A DNA stretch of 64,000 bases from Anaerolineae bacterium (GTDB lineage Bacteria > Chloroflexota > Anaerolineae > Aggregatilineales > Phototrophicaceae): NCBI GenBank assembly GCA_017303635.1, contig JAFLCG010000015.1, forward strand, positions 62,001 to 126,000, given 5' to 3'. Below are positions 8,115-16,823 of this stretch, piece by piece (the stretch's first letter is position 1; the number at the start of each line of letters is the position of its first letter). The position numbers were made by a program, and so were the translations under genes. The notes beneath the pieces are model-generated. The model did not search any database. It saw only the letters and a list, made by a program, of their open reading frames with translations, and had not been told where the DNA came from.

Positions 8115-8543
8115 ATGGCAATCCGCAAAGCAGAGGCGACCTGGAATGGTACGCTCAAAGAAGGCTCAGGAACTTTCGCGGGTGGTAGCGGCGCGCTCAA
8201 TGGCGGCTATACCTTCAAGTCCCGTTTTGAAGACGATATGTCCCTGACCAATCCGGAAGAACTCATTGGGGCCGCCCATGCTGGCTGCTACTCGATGTTC
8301 CTTTCCGCCCAATTGACCAATGCAGGATTTCCGCCGGAACGCATCCATACGACGGCAGAAGTCGATTTTGGCCGTGACGACAAGGGTCCGGTCATCAACA
8401 AGATCACGTTGCATGTCGATGCCAAGGTGCCGGGGGTCGATCAGGCCAAGTTCGATGAACTGGCCCAGAAGTCGAAAGAAGGCTGCCCGATCAGCCGGGC
8501 GCTGGCCGCGGTGCCACTGGAACTGCTGACCAAGCTGAACAGC
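8115..8543 (+). CDS. OsmC-type peroxiredoxin
   Basis: A 142-residue OsmC-family protein of usual length. It has Glu49 in the NPEEL block and the two cysteines expected for thiol peroxidase chemistry, Cys58 in AAHAGCYS and Cys124 in KEGCPISRAL. Family members reduce organic hydroperoxides in the cytosol using lipoyl or thioredoxin-type thiols. The start MAIRKAEATWNG is fixed by the ribosome site AAGGAG eight bases upstream; a longer frame starting at 8085 lacks one. It is a single-gene unit ended by a strong terminator. Confidence 0.94.
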
Positions 8544-8555
8544 TGATAGCCATAC

Positions 8556-8585
8556 AGAAGGGGCGCTAAGCGCCCCTTCTTGTTT
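8556..8585 (+). terminator. Strong terminator after osmC
   Basis: A perfect 11-bp hairpin (agaaggggcgc/gcgccccttct, three-base loop) is followed by TGTTT. It also lies just beyond the stop of the convergent kinase-fold gene and may serve both. Confidence 0.88.
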
Positions 8586-8590
8586 CAGTA

Positions 8591-9448
8591 TCAATACCCT
8601 AACCGCAACAGAACGCGGTCAATCGCCCCCACATACCCAGCTCCAAACAACCTCACATGTGCCAGCAGCGGGTACAGATTGTAAATATCCCGGCGCACCT
8701 CAAAGAAACCCGGCTCAATGGGCCGCAAGGCATGGTAACGTTCAAAAAACGGACTACCAAACGTACCAAACAACGTCGTAAATGCCAGTTCAATTTCAGG
8801 ATGGGCGTAGTAAATCGCTGGATCGAGAAAGCCTGTAATGCGGCCATCCGTTGCCAGCAGATTGGTCGTCCATAGATCACCGTGAATCAGAGATGGATAA
8901 TCCGGTTCTTCCAGAAATCGATCCAGATCTTCGCTAAAGCGTAATAAACGATGATACAGATTGGCAGGTAGTTCGCCGCTATGCTGCGCTTCCCCGGCCA
9001 TATAGAGGAGCCGCTGCTCCCGAAAAAATGGGATCCACTCCGTCTTAGGCAGATTCGGTTGATGCAACCCGCCCAACAGCGTATCGCGTTCCAGACCAAA
9101 GTGCGTGGATCGGACGCTGTGAAGGTTTGCAACCAGTTCAGCCGCGTGTGCTTGAGCAGCAGAATTAAAATGGCTCTCGCCCTCACAAAAGGTCATCAGA
9201 AGGAGGTACGAATCATTGAAGAGAACTTCGGGAACCGGTAGAGACGTGTACTGGCGGAGGTAGCGGAGCATCCATGCTTCGAGTCCCAGCCGCGCATCAG
9301 GAGCATAGCTGACTTTGGCGACTAATGAAGGCTGACCTTGAATTTCGATCCGGTAAACTTCACCAATACACCCACCGAGAAGCGGCACGATGTGGTCAGG
9401 GGAATAACCGATAGCCGACTGGATCACGTCAGCCAGATTGAACGACAT
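8591..9448 (-). CDS. Fructosamine kinase family protein
   Basis: A 285-residue aminoglycoside-phosphotransferase-fold kinase of the FN3K/YniA group. It has the catalytic loop LIHGDLWTTNLL, then a metal-binding LDPAIYYAHPEIELAF block and LFGTFGSPFF, all diagnostic of fructosamine-3-kinases, plus AKVSYAP with the ATP-binding Lys. These enzymes phosphorylate ketosamines (ribulosamine or erythrulosamine) on glycated proteins or metabolites, leading to their repair. The ATG at 9448 directly follows a terminator, so it is transcribed separately from the protease pair upstream. Confidence 0.93.
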   Translation of the reverse strand: MSFNLADVIQSAIGYSPDHIVPLLGGCIGEVYRIEIQGQPSLVAKVSYAPDARLGLEAWMLRYLRQYTSLPVPEVLFNDSYLLLMTFCEGESHFNSAAQAHAAELVANLHSVRSTHFGLERDTLLGGLHQPNLPKTEWIPFFREQRLLYMAGEAQHSGELPANLYHRLLRFSEDLDRFLEEPDYPSLIHGDLWTTNLLATDGRITGFLDPAIYYAHPEIELAFTTLFGTFGSPFFERYHALRPIEPGFFEVRRDIYNLYPLLAHVRLFGAGYVGAIDRVLLRLGY

Positions 9449-9450
9449 AG

Positions 9451-9495
9451 AAAAACCTCATTCGCCAGGAACCCCTATGAGTATAGCGAATGAGG
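9451..9495 (-). terminator. Terminator after the protease pair
   Basis: A perfect 10-bp inverted repeat (CCTCATTCGC / GCGAATGAGG, 20-base loop) is followed leftward by five U. The loop holds TATACT, a possible -10 for the gene at 9448. Confidence 0.65.
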
Positions 9496-9513
9496 CTTAA
9501 GACTGGTTGACCT

Positions 9514-10128
9514 TCAGACGATTGTTTCCCGGCTACCCAGTGCTTCTTTCAGAAACAGCTTGACGGTTTGAACCGGGATGGCAAAGCCGACATCCGGGCC
9601 GGTAATCATGGTATTGATGCCGATTAATCGCGCCTGTGAATCCACCAGCGGACCGCCGGAATGACCCGGACGCATGTGCAGACTGAGCGCAATCCAGTCC
9701 CGCCCAGGACGCATTTCTGGCAGAGCATCGCCACTGCCAATCACCACACCCGAAGTCACCGAACCCTGAATACCCCAGGGATGACCGACCGCCATCACCC
9801 ATTGACCAGGACGCACCTGACGTGAATCCCCGATCTCGATCGTAGGCAAATCGGTTGCATCAACGGAAAGCGCTGCCAGATCACGATCCGGATCAGCTGC
9901 CAACAAACGGGCCGGTAGCCTACGCCCATCTGGCAAACTCACCTTCAAGTCATGCCGCCCATGTACAACATGTGCATTCGTGACAATGAGGCCGTCCGGA
10001 TGCCAGATCGTACCCGCACCCGCTCCCCGCCCATTGCTGATATGGACGAGGCTGCGATGCACGCGATCAATCGCATCTGCCATGTCGGCATTCAAGGATG
10101 CCAACAGGCTGAGAACCTCTTGGTTCAT
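9514..10128 (-). CDS. Cytosolic trypsin-fold serine protease without PDZ domain
   Basis: A 204-residue S1C (HtrA-like) protease domain. The catalytic triad is His53 (TNAHVV), Asp83 (DRDLAAL) and Ser157 (PGHSGGPL). It has no signal peptide, membrane anchor or PDZ domain, so it should be cytosolic and lacks the usual HtrA substrate-reading module. The ATG directly follows the TAG of the upstream PDZ-bearing protease, so the two are coupled and perhaps work as a pair. The partner may supply the missing PDZ function (inference). Confidence 0.9.
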   Translation of the reverse strand: MNQEVLSLLASLNADMADAIDRVHRSLVHISNGRGAGAGTIWHPDGLIVTNAHVVHGRHDLKVSLPDGRRLPARLLAADPDRDLAALSVDATDLPTIEIGDSRQVRPGQWVMAVGHPWGIQGSVTSGVVIGSGDALPEMRPGRDWIALSLHMRPGHSGGPLVDSQARLIGINTMITGPDVGFAIPVQTVKLFLKEALGSRETIV

Positions 10129-11010
10129 CTAGTTGCGTTCTCCAATCACGACCGACAAATCATGGACCTGACCGGCACGAACAATCTTGAGGTTGGCTGC
10201 TTCCCCGACTGCTGCGCTGCCGAGGGCACTGAGCAAACTTTCCATATCCTCAATCCGATGGTCATTCAGGGCTACAACCGTATCCCCCATATACAGTCCT
10301 GCTTTTTCTGCCGGGCTGTTTTCTTCCACAGATACTACTAGTGCCCCACTACGCTGACCCAGATGCTCGGCAGCAGCAGCGGGTAAGTGAGCGGGCTGAA
10401 CGCCAACGCCCAGATAACCGCGTCGGATCTTGCCATGTTGAAGCAGGCTGCCGACAACATGCTTCAGGGATGGCGTTTGCACCGCCAGACTCACCCCACG
10501 CATCAAGGCAGAAGAATTCATGCCGATTACTTGCCCGGTCACATTTACCAATGGGCCACCGGAAAAGCCGGGGTACATCACCACATCCGTCTGAGCAAAG
10601 TACTTGTGTTCATCAGCGCTGTGACTGAACGCACTGACTACACCTAGTGTAGCCTGGACGCTATCGCCTGGACGCCCCAGCGCCAGAGCCAGATGTCCAA
10701 CCCGTACCTCACTCGCTTCCGCCCAGGCAGGAACCGTCAAGCCGCTGGCATTGGTCCGGATCACGGCCACATCGGTTGATGGATCCCGCCCGACCAGCGT
10801 GCCTTCTACCACCTGACCACCTGGCAAACCAATCCGGATACGCTCTTCTGTTTCGACCACATGATGAGAAGTTACGATCACGCCGTCAGCACTCCAAACG
10901 ATGCCAGTCGCCGGCAGTCGCCGCCGAGCATTCACCTGAACTATGCTCTGCCCCGTGCGTTCGGCGGTTTCCGCCATCGCATCAGATAAGGTTTTCAAAA
11001 TATCAGACAT
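10129..11010 (-). CDS. HtrA-like serine protease with one PDZ domain, no signal peptide
   Basis: A 293-residue protein with an S1C protease domain and one C-terminal PDZ (about 195-290, RRGYLGVGVQPAHLP and SPAEKAGLYMGDTVVAL). The triad is His50 (TSHHVV), Asp80 (PSTDVAV) and Ser150 (PGFSGGPL). The usual TNAHV is altered to TSHHV. HtrA proteins normally carry a signal peptide or anchor; here the N-terminus MSDILKTLSDAMAETAERTG is an amphipathic helix, so a cytosolic place is likely. It is first in a two-gene unit with the PDZ-less protease. Confidence 0.92.
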   Translation of the reverse strand: MSDILKTLSDAMAETAERTGQSIVQVNARRRLPATGIVWSADGVIVTSHHVVETEERIRIGLPGGQVVEGTLVGRDPSTDVAVIRTNASGLTVPAWAEASEVRVGHLALALGRPGDSVQATLGVVSAFSHSADEHKYFAQTDVVMYPGFSGGPLVNVTGQVIGMNSSALMRGVSLAVQTPSLKHVVGSLLQHGKIRRGYLGVGVQPAHLPAAAAEHLGQRSGALVVSVEENSPAEKAGLYMGDTVVALNDHRIEDMESLLSALGSAAVGEAANLKIVRAGQVHDLSVVIGERN

Positions 11011-11290
11011 GGAACCTGCTCCTCGTTCAACTAAACCAATGTCCCTATGGTCGCATGATTATCCATTCAAGACATCCACAGTCCGGGCAGGCGAGGAACT
11101 AGACAAAAAGGTAGTGTATAAATTCAGGTGGAGTCAGCAGATATTCAACTCATTTTTGCAGTCTCAACCGTGTAACCTGATAAATCCTGGTATACAGCTC
11201 ACAGTCGCAGGTTGGGCAGCTTGCGATTACAATGGACTTTAAATGCGGATGCAGACACTGCTGGCAGGTAACTCGACGGGAAGCAACACT

Positions 11291-11662
11291 ATGACACTGG
11301 TGCTGGTGGTCGAAGATAACCGGATGCTGCGGACATTGTACGTAGCCGGACTGAGTGGTTACGGATTTCAGGTTACAGAAGCAGAAACGCTTGAAGAAGC
11401 CCGCGAACGCCTGCGAGTCAAGCCTACCCCCGATACGATCTTGCTGGATTTACAACTTCCAGATGGCAGCGGTCGTGAACTTATTCAGTTCGTGCGGGGA
11501 GAGCTTGAGTGGCCAGATCTACCGATCATCGTCGCCACAGGTCTGCGCGGAGAAGAAGAGGATTTAATGTCAGTCGGGGCCAGTGCCGTGCTCAATAAGC
11601 CCATCGAATTTGCGGTCCTGTTTGCCAGGTTACAAGCACTGCTGGAAAAACCTCGACTCTAG
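11291..11662 (+). CDS. Single-domain response regulator
   Basis: A 123-residue CheY-like receiver. It has the acidic pair in VVEDN, the phospho-acceptor Asp in LLDLQLPDGSG, the switch Thr in VATGL and the conserved Lys in LNKPIE. There is no output domain, so it must act through protein contacts. The start MTLVLVVEDN has GGGAAG upstream; the longer frame begins 16 codons earlier. It lies alone between the protease pair and RNase J and ends in its own terminator. No kinase adjoins it. Confidence 0.9.
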   Translation: MTLVLVVEDNRMLRTLYVAGLSGYGFQVTEAETLEEARERLRVKPTPDTILLDLQLPDGSGRELIQFVRGELEWPDLPIIVATGLRGEEEDLMSVGASAVLNKPIEFAVLFARLQALLEKPRL

Positions 11663-11690
11663 GGGTGATCGGTCGGATCACCCCTGTTTG
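11661..11690 (+). terminator. Terminator after the receiver gene
   Basis: A perfect 10-bp stem aggggtgatc/gatcacccct with a five-base loop is followed by GTTTGT. It overlaps the stop codon of the receiver and also lies just beyond the convergent RNase J stop. Confidence 0.75.
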
Positions 11691-11702
11691 TACTACCCGC
11701 TT

Positions 11703-13358
11703 TTATCGCTCGTTGATCACGCTAAAAACCATTGGTCGGCGTTTGGTTTCGCTGTAGAGAATACGGCTGATATTCTCGGTCAAGCGTTCGCGGCGACGGC
11801 CATTTTGGCCATTGCTGCTGGCGAGTGAGTTTTCAATCGTCTCTTTGACGATGCTCATCAATTCACTGGCCTCTTTCAAGTAGACAAATCCGCGCGAAAT
11901 GATCTCTGGATCTTCTACCAGTTCACCTGATTTGCGGTCAACGGTGGCGATCACCATGATAAAACCGTCGCGGGCCAATACTTCCCGATCCTTGATGACC
12001 GTCTTACCAATATCGCCGACCCCGCTGCCATCAACAAACAGATAGCCGCCTGGTACCCGATCCCCAATGCGCATACCCTGCTTATCGAATTCGATCACAA
12101 AGCCGTTTTCAACAATTGCGATCCGTTCGCGGGGAATACCCATTTGTACTGCCAGATTAGCATGTGCCTTCAATTGCTTGAGTTCACCATGTACCGGCAT
12201 AAAATACTTCGGATTCGTCAGGCTCATGAGGAGTTTCATTTCCTCTTGCTTGGCGTGGCCGGAGACATGTACCGCTGCTATTGGATCATAGACCACTTCC
12301 GCCCCACGCTGGAACAGACGATTAATCGTCCGGCTGACGGACTCTTCGTTGCCGGGGATCGTATGTGCGGAGAGGACGATAGTATCCCCCTCTTGTACAT
12401 CCAACTGACGATGCCGCCCGGTTGCCAAACGCCCCAGAACGGCGGTCGGTTCACCTTGGGCGCCGGTCACCAGAATGCAGATCTTACTCTTCTGCATGTG
12501 CCCTATCTGATCAAGTGGAACGAACATCTCATCCGGGATGCGAAGAATACCCAATTCGCGGGCCATCTTGATATTCGCGGCCATGCTGTGCCCAGCTACA
12601 GCCAGCTTGCGCCCATGGCGAGCCGCCGCATTCGCAATCTGGTGCACGCGGGAAATATGGGAAGCAAAGGTCGCAACCATGATGCGTCCCTTGGCCTGAC
12701 GGAAAACTCCATCCAACCCGGCATCCACAACGGTCTCTGAAGGCGTCCAACCCGGCACGTCCGCGTTAGTGCTGTCACCCATCAAGAGGAGCACACCACG
12801 CTTAGAAAACTCGGCTAATTTAGCATAGTCGGGTTTCTTCCCATCGACTGGCGTGTTATCAAACTTATAGTCTCCACTGTGGACGACCAAGCCAAATGGT
12901 GTATTGATTCCCAGTCCCACACAATCCGGGATACTATGAGTGACATGGAAGCTTTCAATGCTAAAGGGCCCTACCTTGATGGTATCACCAGCCTGAAAGA
13001 CATTGATTTTTGTCGAACCCTGAACCTGGGCTTCTTGTAACTTCAACCCAATAAGGCCTGCTGTCAGGGGTGTCGCATAGATCGGCACACCCGGGAAAGC
13101 CTGGACAACATGCTGGGTCGCCCCAACATGATCTTCATGCCCATGGGTATACACAATACCGTGTAATTTGAGGTCTTTCCGTTCCTGAAGGTAACGGAAA
13201 TCCGGGATGATGTAATCAATTCCCAGCATGTCATTAGCCGGGAACATAATGCCAGTATCGATGATGATGGCATCGCCACCGAGTTCGACGACGGTCATAT
13301 TCTTGCCGATTTCGCCGCACCCGCCGATGGGGATAATTCGTAGTTTTGCTTTTGCCAT
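11703..13358 (-). CDS. rnj: Ribonuclease J
   Basis: A 551-residue beta-CASP metallo-beta-lactamase ribonuclease, the usual length. It shows motif 2 THGHEDHVG (71-79), GDYKFDNTPVDG, MGDSTNAD, the beta-CASP region VATFASHISRVHQIA, and the C-terminal HVSGHA and PVHGELKQL motifs. RNase J combines 5'-3' exonuclease and endonuclease activity in mRNA decay and rRNA maturation, usually in bacteria without RNase E. The 289-base region upstream, shared with the aminotransferase unit, holds an extended -10 (TGGTACAAT read leftward near 13578). Confidence 0.96.
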   Translation of the reverse strand: MAKAKLRIIPIGGCGEIGKNMTVVELGGDAIIIDTGIMFPANDMLGIDYIIPDFRYLQERKDLKLHGIVYTHGHEDHVGATQHVVQAFPGVPIYATPLTAGLIGLKLQEAQVQGSTKINVFQAGDTIKVGPFSIESFHVTHSIPDCVGLGINTPFGLVVHSGDYKFDNTPVDGKKPDYAKLAEFSKRGVLLLMGDSTNADVPGWTPSETVVDAGLDGVFRQAKGRIMVATFASHISRVHQIANAAARHGRKLAVAGHSMAANIKMARELGILRIPDEMFVPLDQIGHMQKSKICILVTGAQGEPTAVLGRLATGRHRQLDVQEGDTIVLSAHTIPGNEESVSRTINRLFQRGAEVVYDPIAAVHVSGHAKQEEMKLLMSLTNPKYFMPVHGELKQLKAHANLAVQMGIPRERIAIVENGFVIEFDKQGMRIGDRVPGGYLFVDGSGVGDIGKTVIKDREVLARDGFIMVIATVDRKSGELVEDPEIISRGFVYLKEASELMSIVKETIENSLASSNGQNGRRRERLTENISRILYSETKRRPMVFSVINER

Positions 13359-13604
13359 AACGCAAATAGCCTGCTTGCATTTACCGCAAGCGGCTCTCTA
13401 TCCTTTCTGTCTGCTTAACCGTTCAATCCGTTAATCAACGTTCCGCCGTAAAGCACCTGCCGCCTGAGATGGGCAGTGCCAGTGGCTTACTCCTTATACG
13501 CACATTCACCCTGTAGGGACGAACCATGTACTTAAAAGGTTTCGTAAAATCTCAAATTTTCGTAATTTGTGTAAATTGTACCACAGCTTGTCAATTGGGG
13601 TTCA

Positions 13605-13631
13605 GTCGGGTGTAGCGGCACCACACCCGAC
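13605..13631 (-). terminator. Hairpin after the aminotransferase gene
   Basis: GTCGGGTGT and ACACCCGAC form a perfect nine-base stem with a nine-base loop, 17 bases beyond the aminotransferase stop. No U-run follows, so termination would be weak. The rest of the 289-base spacer (13359-13647) is AT-rich and shows only a possible -10 for rnj and a short fragment (tgtagggacga) resembling the dispersed repeats near 50.1-50.5 kb. Confidence 0.45.
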
Positions 13632-13647
13632 TTCATATCGTGAGAGC

Positions 13648-14817
13648 CTAAACCCAGCCGTCAAACTCATGGATGGCGCTAATGACATCCGTTTGATCGG
13701 CTTCCGTGAGATCATTGAACAGGGGCAATCGCAGCAGGCATTCACCTAACCGTTCTGTCACCGGGCAATCACCCGCCTTGCCGCCAAATTCCTGTCCCTT
13801 GTCGGAAAGGTGGAGTGGCAAGTAGTGGAAAACACCTAAAATACCCCGCGACCGCAAATGAGCGATCAAATTTTGGCGGGATTGCAAATTCGGCAGCACC
13901 ACATAGAAGACATGATAGGCTTGGTCACAGTAGGCCGGCACTGTCGGCAGTTGAACATCATGCTGGTCGGCCCAATCAGTGAGCTCCGACTGATAGCGAT
14001 CCCAGATCTTCTGACGCCGTGCCTGGATACTTTCTTTCCCCTCAAACTGCGCCCACAGGAAAGCCGCCAACACATCCGAGGGCAAATAACTCGACCCGAC
14101 ATCCACCCAGGTGTACTTATCAACCTGCCCGCGAAAGAAGCGGCTGCGATTGGTGCCTTTCTCACGAATGATCTCCGCCCGCTCCGCATAACGCTCATCC
14201 GTAATCAGCAGTGCGCCGCCTTCGCCACATTGGAAGTTCTTGGTTTCGTGGAAGCTCTGCGTCGCCATAACGCCGAAGGTTCCGAGGTTCCGCCCTTTGT
14301 ATTTTGCGAACAAGCCGTGTGCGTTGTCTTCGATCACGGGAATCTGGTAGCGGGCGGCGATCGCCATGATGGTGTCCATCTCCGCCCCAATGCCCCCATA
14401 GTGCACCACCAGAATAGCGCGGGTACGGGATGTGATGGCGGCTTCCAGCAGATTCTCGTCGAGATTGAGCGTATCTGAACGCACATCGACAAACACCGGC
14501 TTGGCACCACGCAGGACAAACGCATTGATAGTGGAGACGAAGGTGAAGTCCGGGCAAATGACTTCGTCACCGGGCTGAATATTCAACAGCAGGGCGGACA
14601 TTTCCAGAGCATGGGTGCAGTTGGTCGTCAGCAGCGCCTTATGCACACCGATCTCGCGCTCCAAAAAAGCGCTGCATTGCTTGGTGAAATGACCATCCCC
14701 TGAAATGTGTCCCCGTTGCAATACCGCTTCATTGATATAGGTCAATTCATTACCGGTAAAACATGGACGATTGAATGGTATACGGATAGGGTTTGCACCC
14801 CCGGCAGGTTGAGCCAT
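13648..14817 (-). CDS. rffA: dTDP-4-amino-4,6-dideoxygalactose transaminase-like (DegT/DnrJ/EryC1)
   Basis: A 389-residue PLP-dependent sugar aminotransferase. NRPCFTGNELTYI, GHISGDGHFTKQC, NCTHALEMSA and SFHETKNFQCGEGGAL, whose Lys binds PLP, match the WecE/RffA branch, which aminates dTDP-4-keto-6-deoxyglucose for surface-sugar synthesis. DYTF-type PDFTFVSTINAF and EDNAHGLFAKYKG support the fold. It lies 20 bases behind the GCS2-like gene in one unit, unlike classic wec clusters where sugar genes surround it. The real sugar acceptor is unproven. Confidence 0.9.
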   Translation of the reverse strand: MAQPAGGANPIRIPFNRPCFTGNELTYINEAVLQRGHISGDGHFTKQCSAFLEREIGVHKALLTTNCTHALEMSALLLNIQPGDEVICPDFTFVSTINAFVLRGAKPVFVDVRSDTLNLDENLLEAAITSRTRAILVVHYGGIGAEMDTIMAIAARYQIPVIEDNAHGLFAKYKGRNLGTFGVMATQSFHETKNFQCGEGGALLITDERYAERAEIIREKGTNRSRFFRGQVDKYTWVDVGSSYLPSDVLAAFLWAQFEGKESIQARRQKIWDRYQSELTDWADQHDVQLPTVPAYCDQAYHVFYVVLPNLQSRQNLIAHLRSRGILGVFHYLPLHLSDKGQEFGGKAGDCPVTERLGECLLRLPLFNDLTEADQTDVISAIHEFDGWV

Positions 14818-14837
14818 ATATGATCGAACTCCCAGGC

Positions 14838-16649
14838 TTACTGTTGCAGGTAACGTGCACAGAGGGCATCGTGCATCTGATTGACAACTTTCATGACAAC
14901 TTCCGGCTGATACTTGCCAGGAACACCGCCTAAATCCAGGAAGGCATTCTTCAGGATTTTACCCCAGTTCCCCGTACTCTTGAGCTTGAGGTCGGCGATG
15001 AATTCGTGAATAGTATTGGCGTAGTAACCACTCAAGGGAGCCAACATGCGCTGGAGACTCACATAAACATCATCGATGTCACGAGGCGACAAAGGCACAT
15101 TGATTTTATGCAAAGCACGGTGCATAAAGCGCCGTTTCATCTCATAGAAATCGGCCAGCGACATTTCGCGACCATCGGCGGTGATAATCGGCGCATCGGT
15201 ACACTCGCGGTCAGACATATCCTGCAGGCGAATGAAGGTCTCCGTAGACAGCGGACCGAGAATCGCCCACATATCTTTGTCCTCATACATGGGGCCGAGG
15301 TCAGTTCCATATTTACGGTAATAATCCTCGATCAGCACATGGCTGTACTCAAAATCACACAGGATAGCAGCCATCCGGGCAGCACTGGGATTGGTCGGCA
15401 TTCCGGTACTTTCCAGTGTACAAATTCGCTTGGTACCCGAAAGATCCGGACGAATACGACCAATCGGGTTGTGCATAACCGAAATCGGCTCGCCCAGGTC
15501 ATCGCTGTAGAGCATGGCGCGGGCAGGGGCGTTGACACGCTCGCGGTTCAGCAAACCGCCAAAGTGTTCCAAGCCATGTTCGCTCAAGTGTGGGCTGAGT
15601 GGCACTTCCAGATAACGCCCCGTAACCGTCACGCTGCGAAGATACTCACGAGTACACAGGAGTTCGGGGTCACAGGTGCCGTTGACGAATGGCGACCCTT
15701 TGAGTACAGCAGCATTCGCGGCTGCCGAGGCGCTCCGCAGCATTGTGTAGAAAGCGAACATCCCGAGGGCTTCTGACCGCCCTGCCAGATCAAGGTGAAT
15801 GTGACAACCCTGATTGCGGAACATCTGCACATAAATGTCCGTCGGCGGGTTGACGTTATAGCGGACGTTGACCTCTTTCAAGCGCTCGCGGTACAGGGGG
15901 AACAGGTTATTCACTTCCTGCATCACATCGACCGCCGTTTGCACTTTGGGGTCTTCCGTCAACTTAAAATCAGATCCAACCGGGTACGCCGGCAGGATAC
16001 AGGCCCGCAAACCCGATTGCACGCTCACACGGGCAAGGACCGTCAGAATCCCGCCCAGTGCCAGTCGGGTTTTTTCATAGCCGATTACAGGTGAAACATG
16101 CGCTTCAATCTGATATTGGCTGGCTTCGCGGTCGACCTGCGGTGTAATGCCGCTTTTCTCCGCATGTTCGCGGTAGAGCAGCATGTATTCACGCACTTCA
16201 GCTTCGCTCGGCGGACTACCATCGGGATGAACCAATCCCAGTTCCAGTTCTGCCCCCAGCGAACGCATTCGGGTCACCGGGTCATCCGTCTGATCGAGGT
16301 TGGTATGGTTAACCGAGGGGTTGAAGTTATACGGCATGACATACTTCATGAAGGGTTTATCGCTACGGTAGCGTTTGCTAACCAGGGCACCCAGCACATG
16401 TCGGTGTCCATTCACCTCGGCCATCAGGACATTACCATCATCTGAAGAGGCTTCCGGGTAAAGCAAACTGACCGGGGCATCCAACGCTTCCGAAAGCTTA
16501 TCCAATGGCACATTACTGATCGTCTTATCGGTTTCCAGTGCCTTGATCGTTTGCTGGAAATCTCGTTTTTGCTGCTCGATTTCCTGCCACGGCATATCGG
16601 CACTCAAACGTTGCAGAAAATCATTAGAGGGCAGCGGCGCTTGACTCAT
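14838..16649 (-). CDS. GCS2-like carboxylate-amine ligase homologue
   Basis: A 603-residue protein. The central region (about 128-430) resembles the glutamate-cysteine ligase type 2/YbdK superfamily: LGAELELGLV for the metal-binding Glu pair, SQYQIEAHVSPVIGYE, GCHIHLDL for the HxH strand, and ESTGMPTNPSAARMAAIL. The N-terminal 120 residues and the C-terminal 170 are extra, so it is much longer than plant/proteobacterial GCS2 or YbdK (about 370-450). It probably joins a carboxylate to an amine using ATP; substrates cannot be assigned. It is transcribed with the RffA-type aminotransferase. Confidence 0.7.
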   Translation of the reverse strand: MSQAPLPSNDFLQRLSADMPWQEIEQQKRDFQQTIKALETDKTISNVPLDKLSEALDAPVSLLYPEASSDDGNVLMAEVNGHRHVLGALVSKRYRSDKPFMKYVMPYNFNPSVNHTNLDQTDDPVTRMRSLGAELELGLVHPDGSPPSEAEVREYMLLYREHAEKSGITPQVDREASQYQIEAHVSPVIGYEKTRLALGGILTVLARVSVQSGLRACILPAYPVGSDFKLTEDPKVQTAVDVMQEVNNLFPLYRERLKEVNVRYNVNPPTDIYVQMFRNQGCHIHLDLAGRSEALGMFAFYTMLRSASAAANAAVLKGSPFVNGTCDPELLCTREYLRSVTVTGRYLEVPLSPHLSEHGLEHFGGLLNRERVNAPARAMLYSDDLGEPISVMHNPIGRIRPDLSGTKRICTLESTGMPTNPSAARMAAILCDFEYSHVLIEDYYRKYGTDLGPMYEDKDMWAILGPLSTETFIRLQDMSDRECTDAPIITADGREMSLADFYEMKRRFMHRALHKINVPLSPRDIDDVYVSLQRMLAPLSGYYANTIHEFIADLKLKSTGNWGKILKNAFLDLGGVPGKYQPEVVMKVVNQMHDALCARYLQQ

Positions 16650-16823
16650 AATCAGTTCCCCGGTTGCAGATAAAGGAAGGCCTTTAGGCCATCATTGTCC
16701 CTTATACAACCCGTTCCTTCAAGTGAAGTACAACCCACCGCTGGCATTGCTTGGACGTTTCTTTTATTTTCGACTATCATTATCAGGGTTATTGACCTTC
16801 CTGCCTGACTGGGAGCCGCCGTC

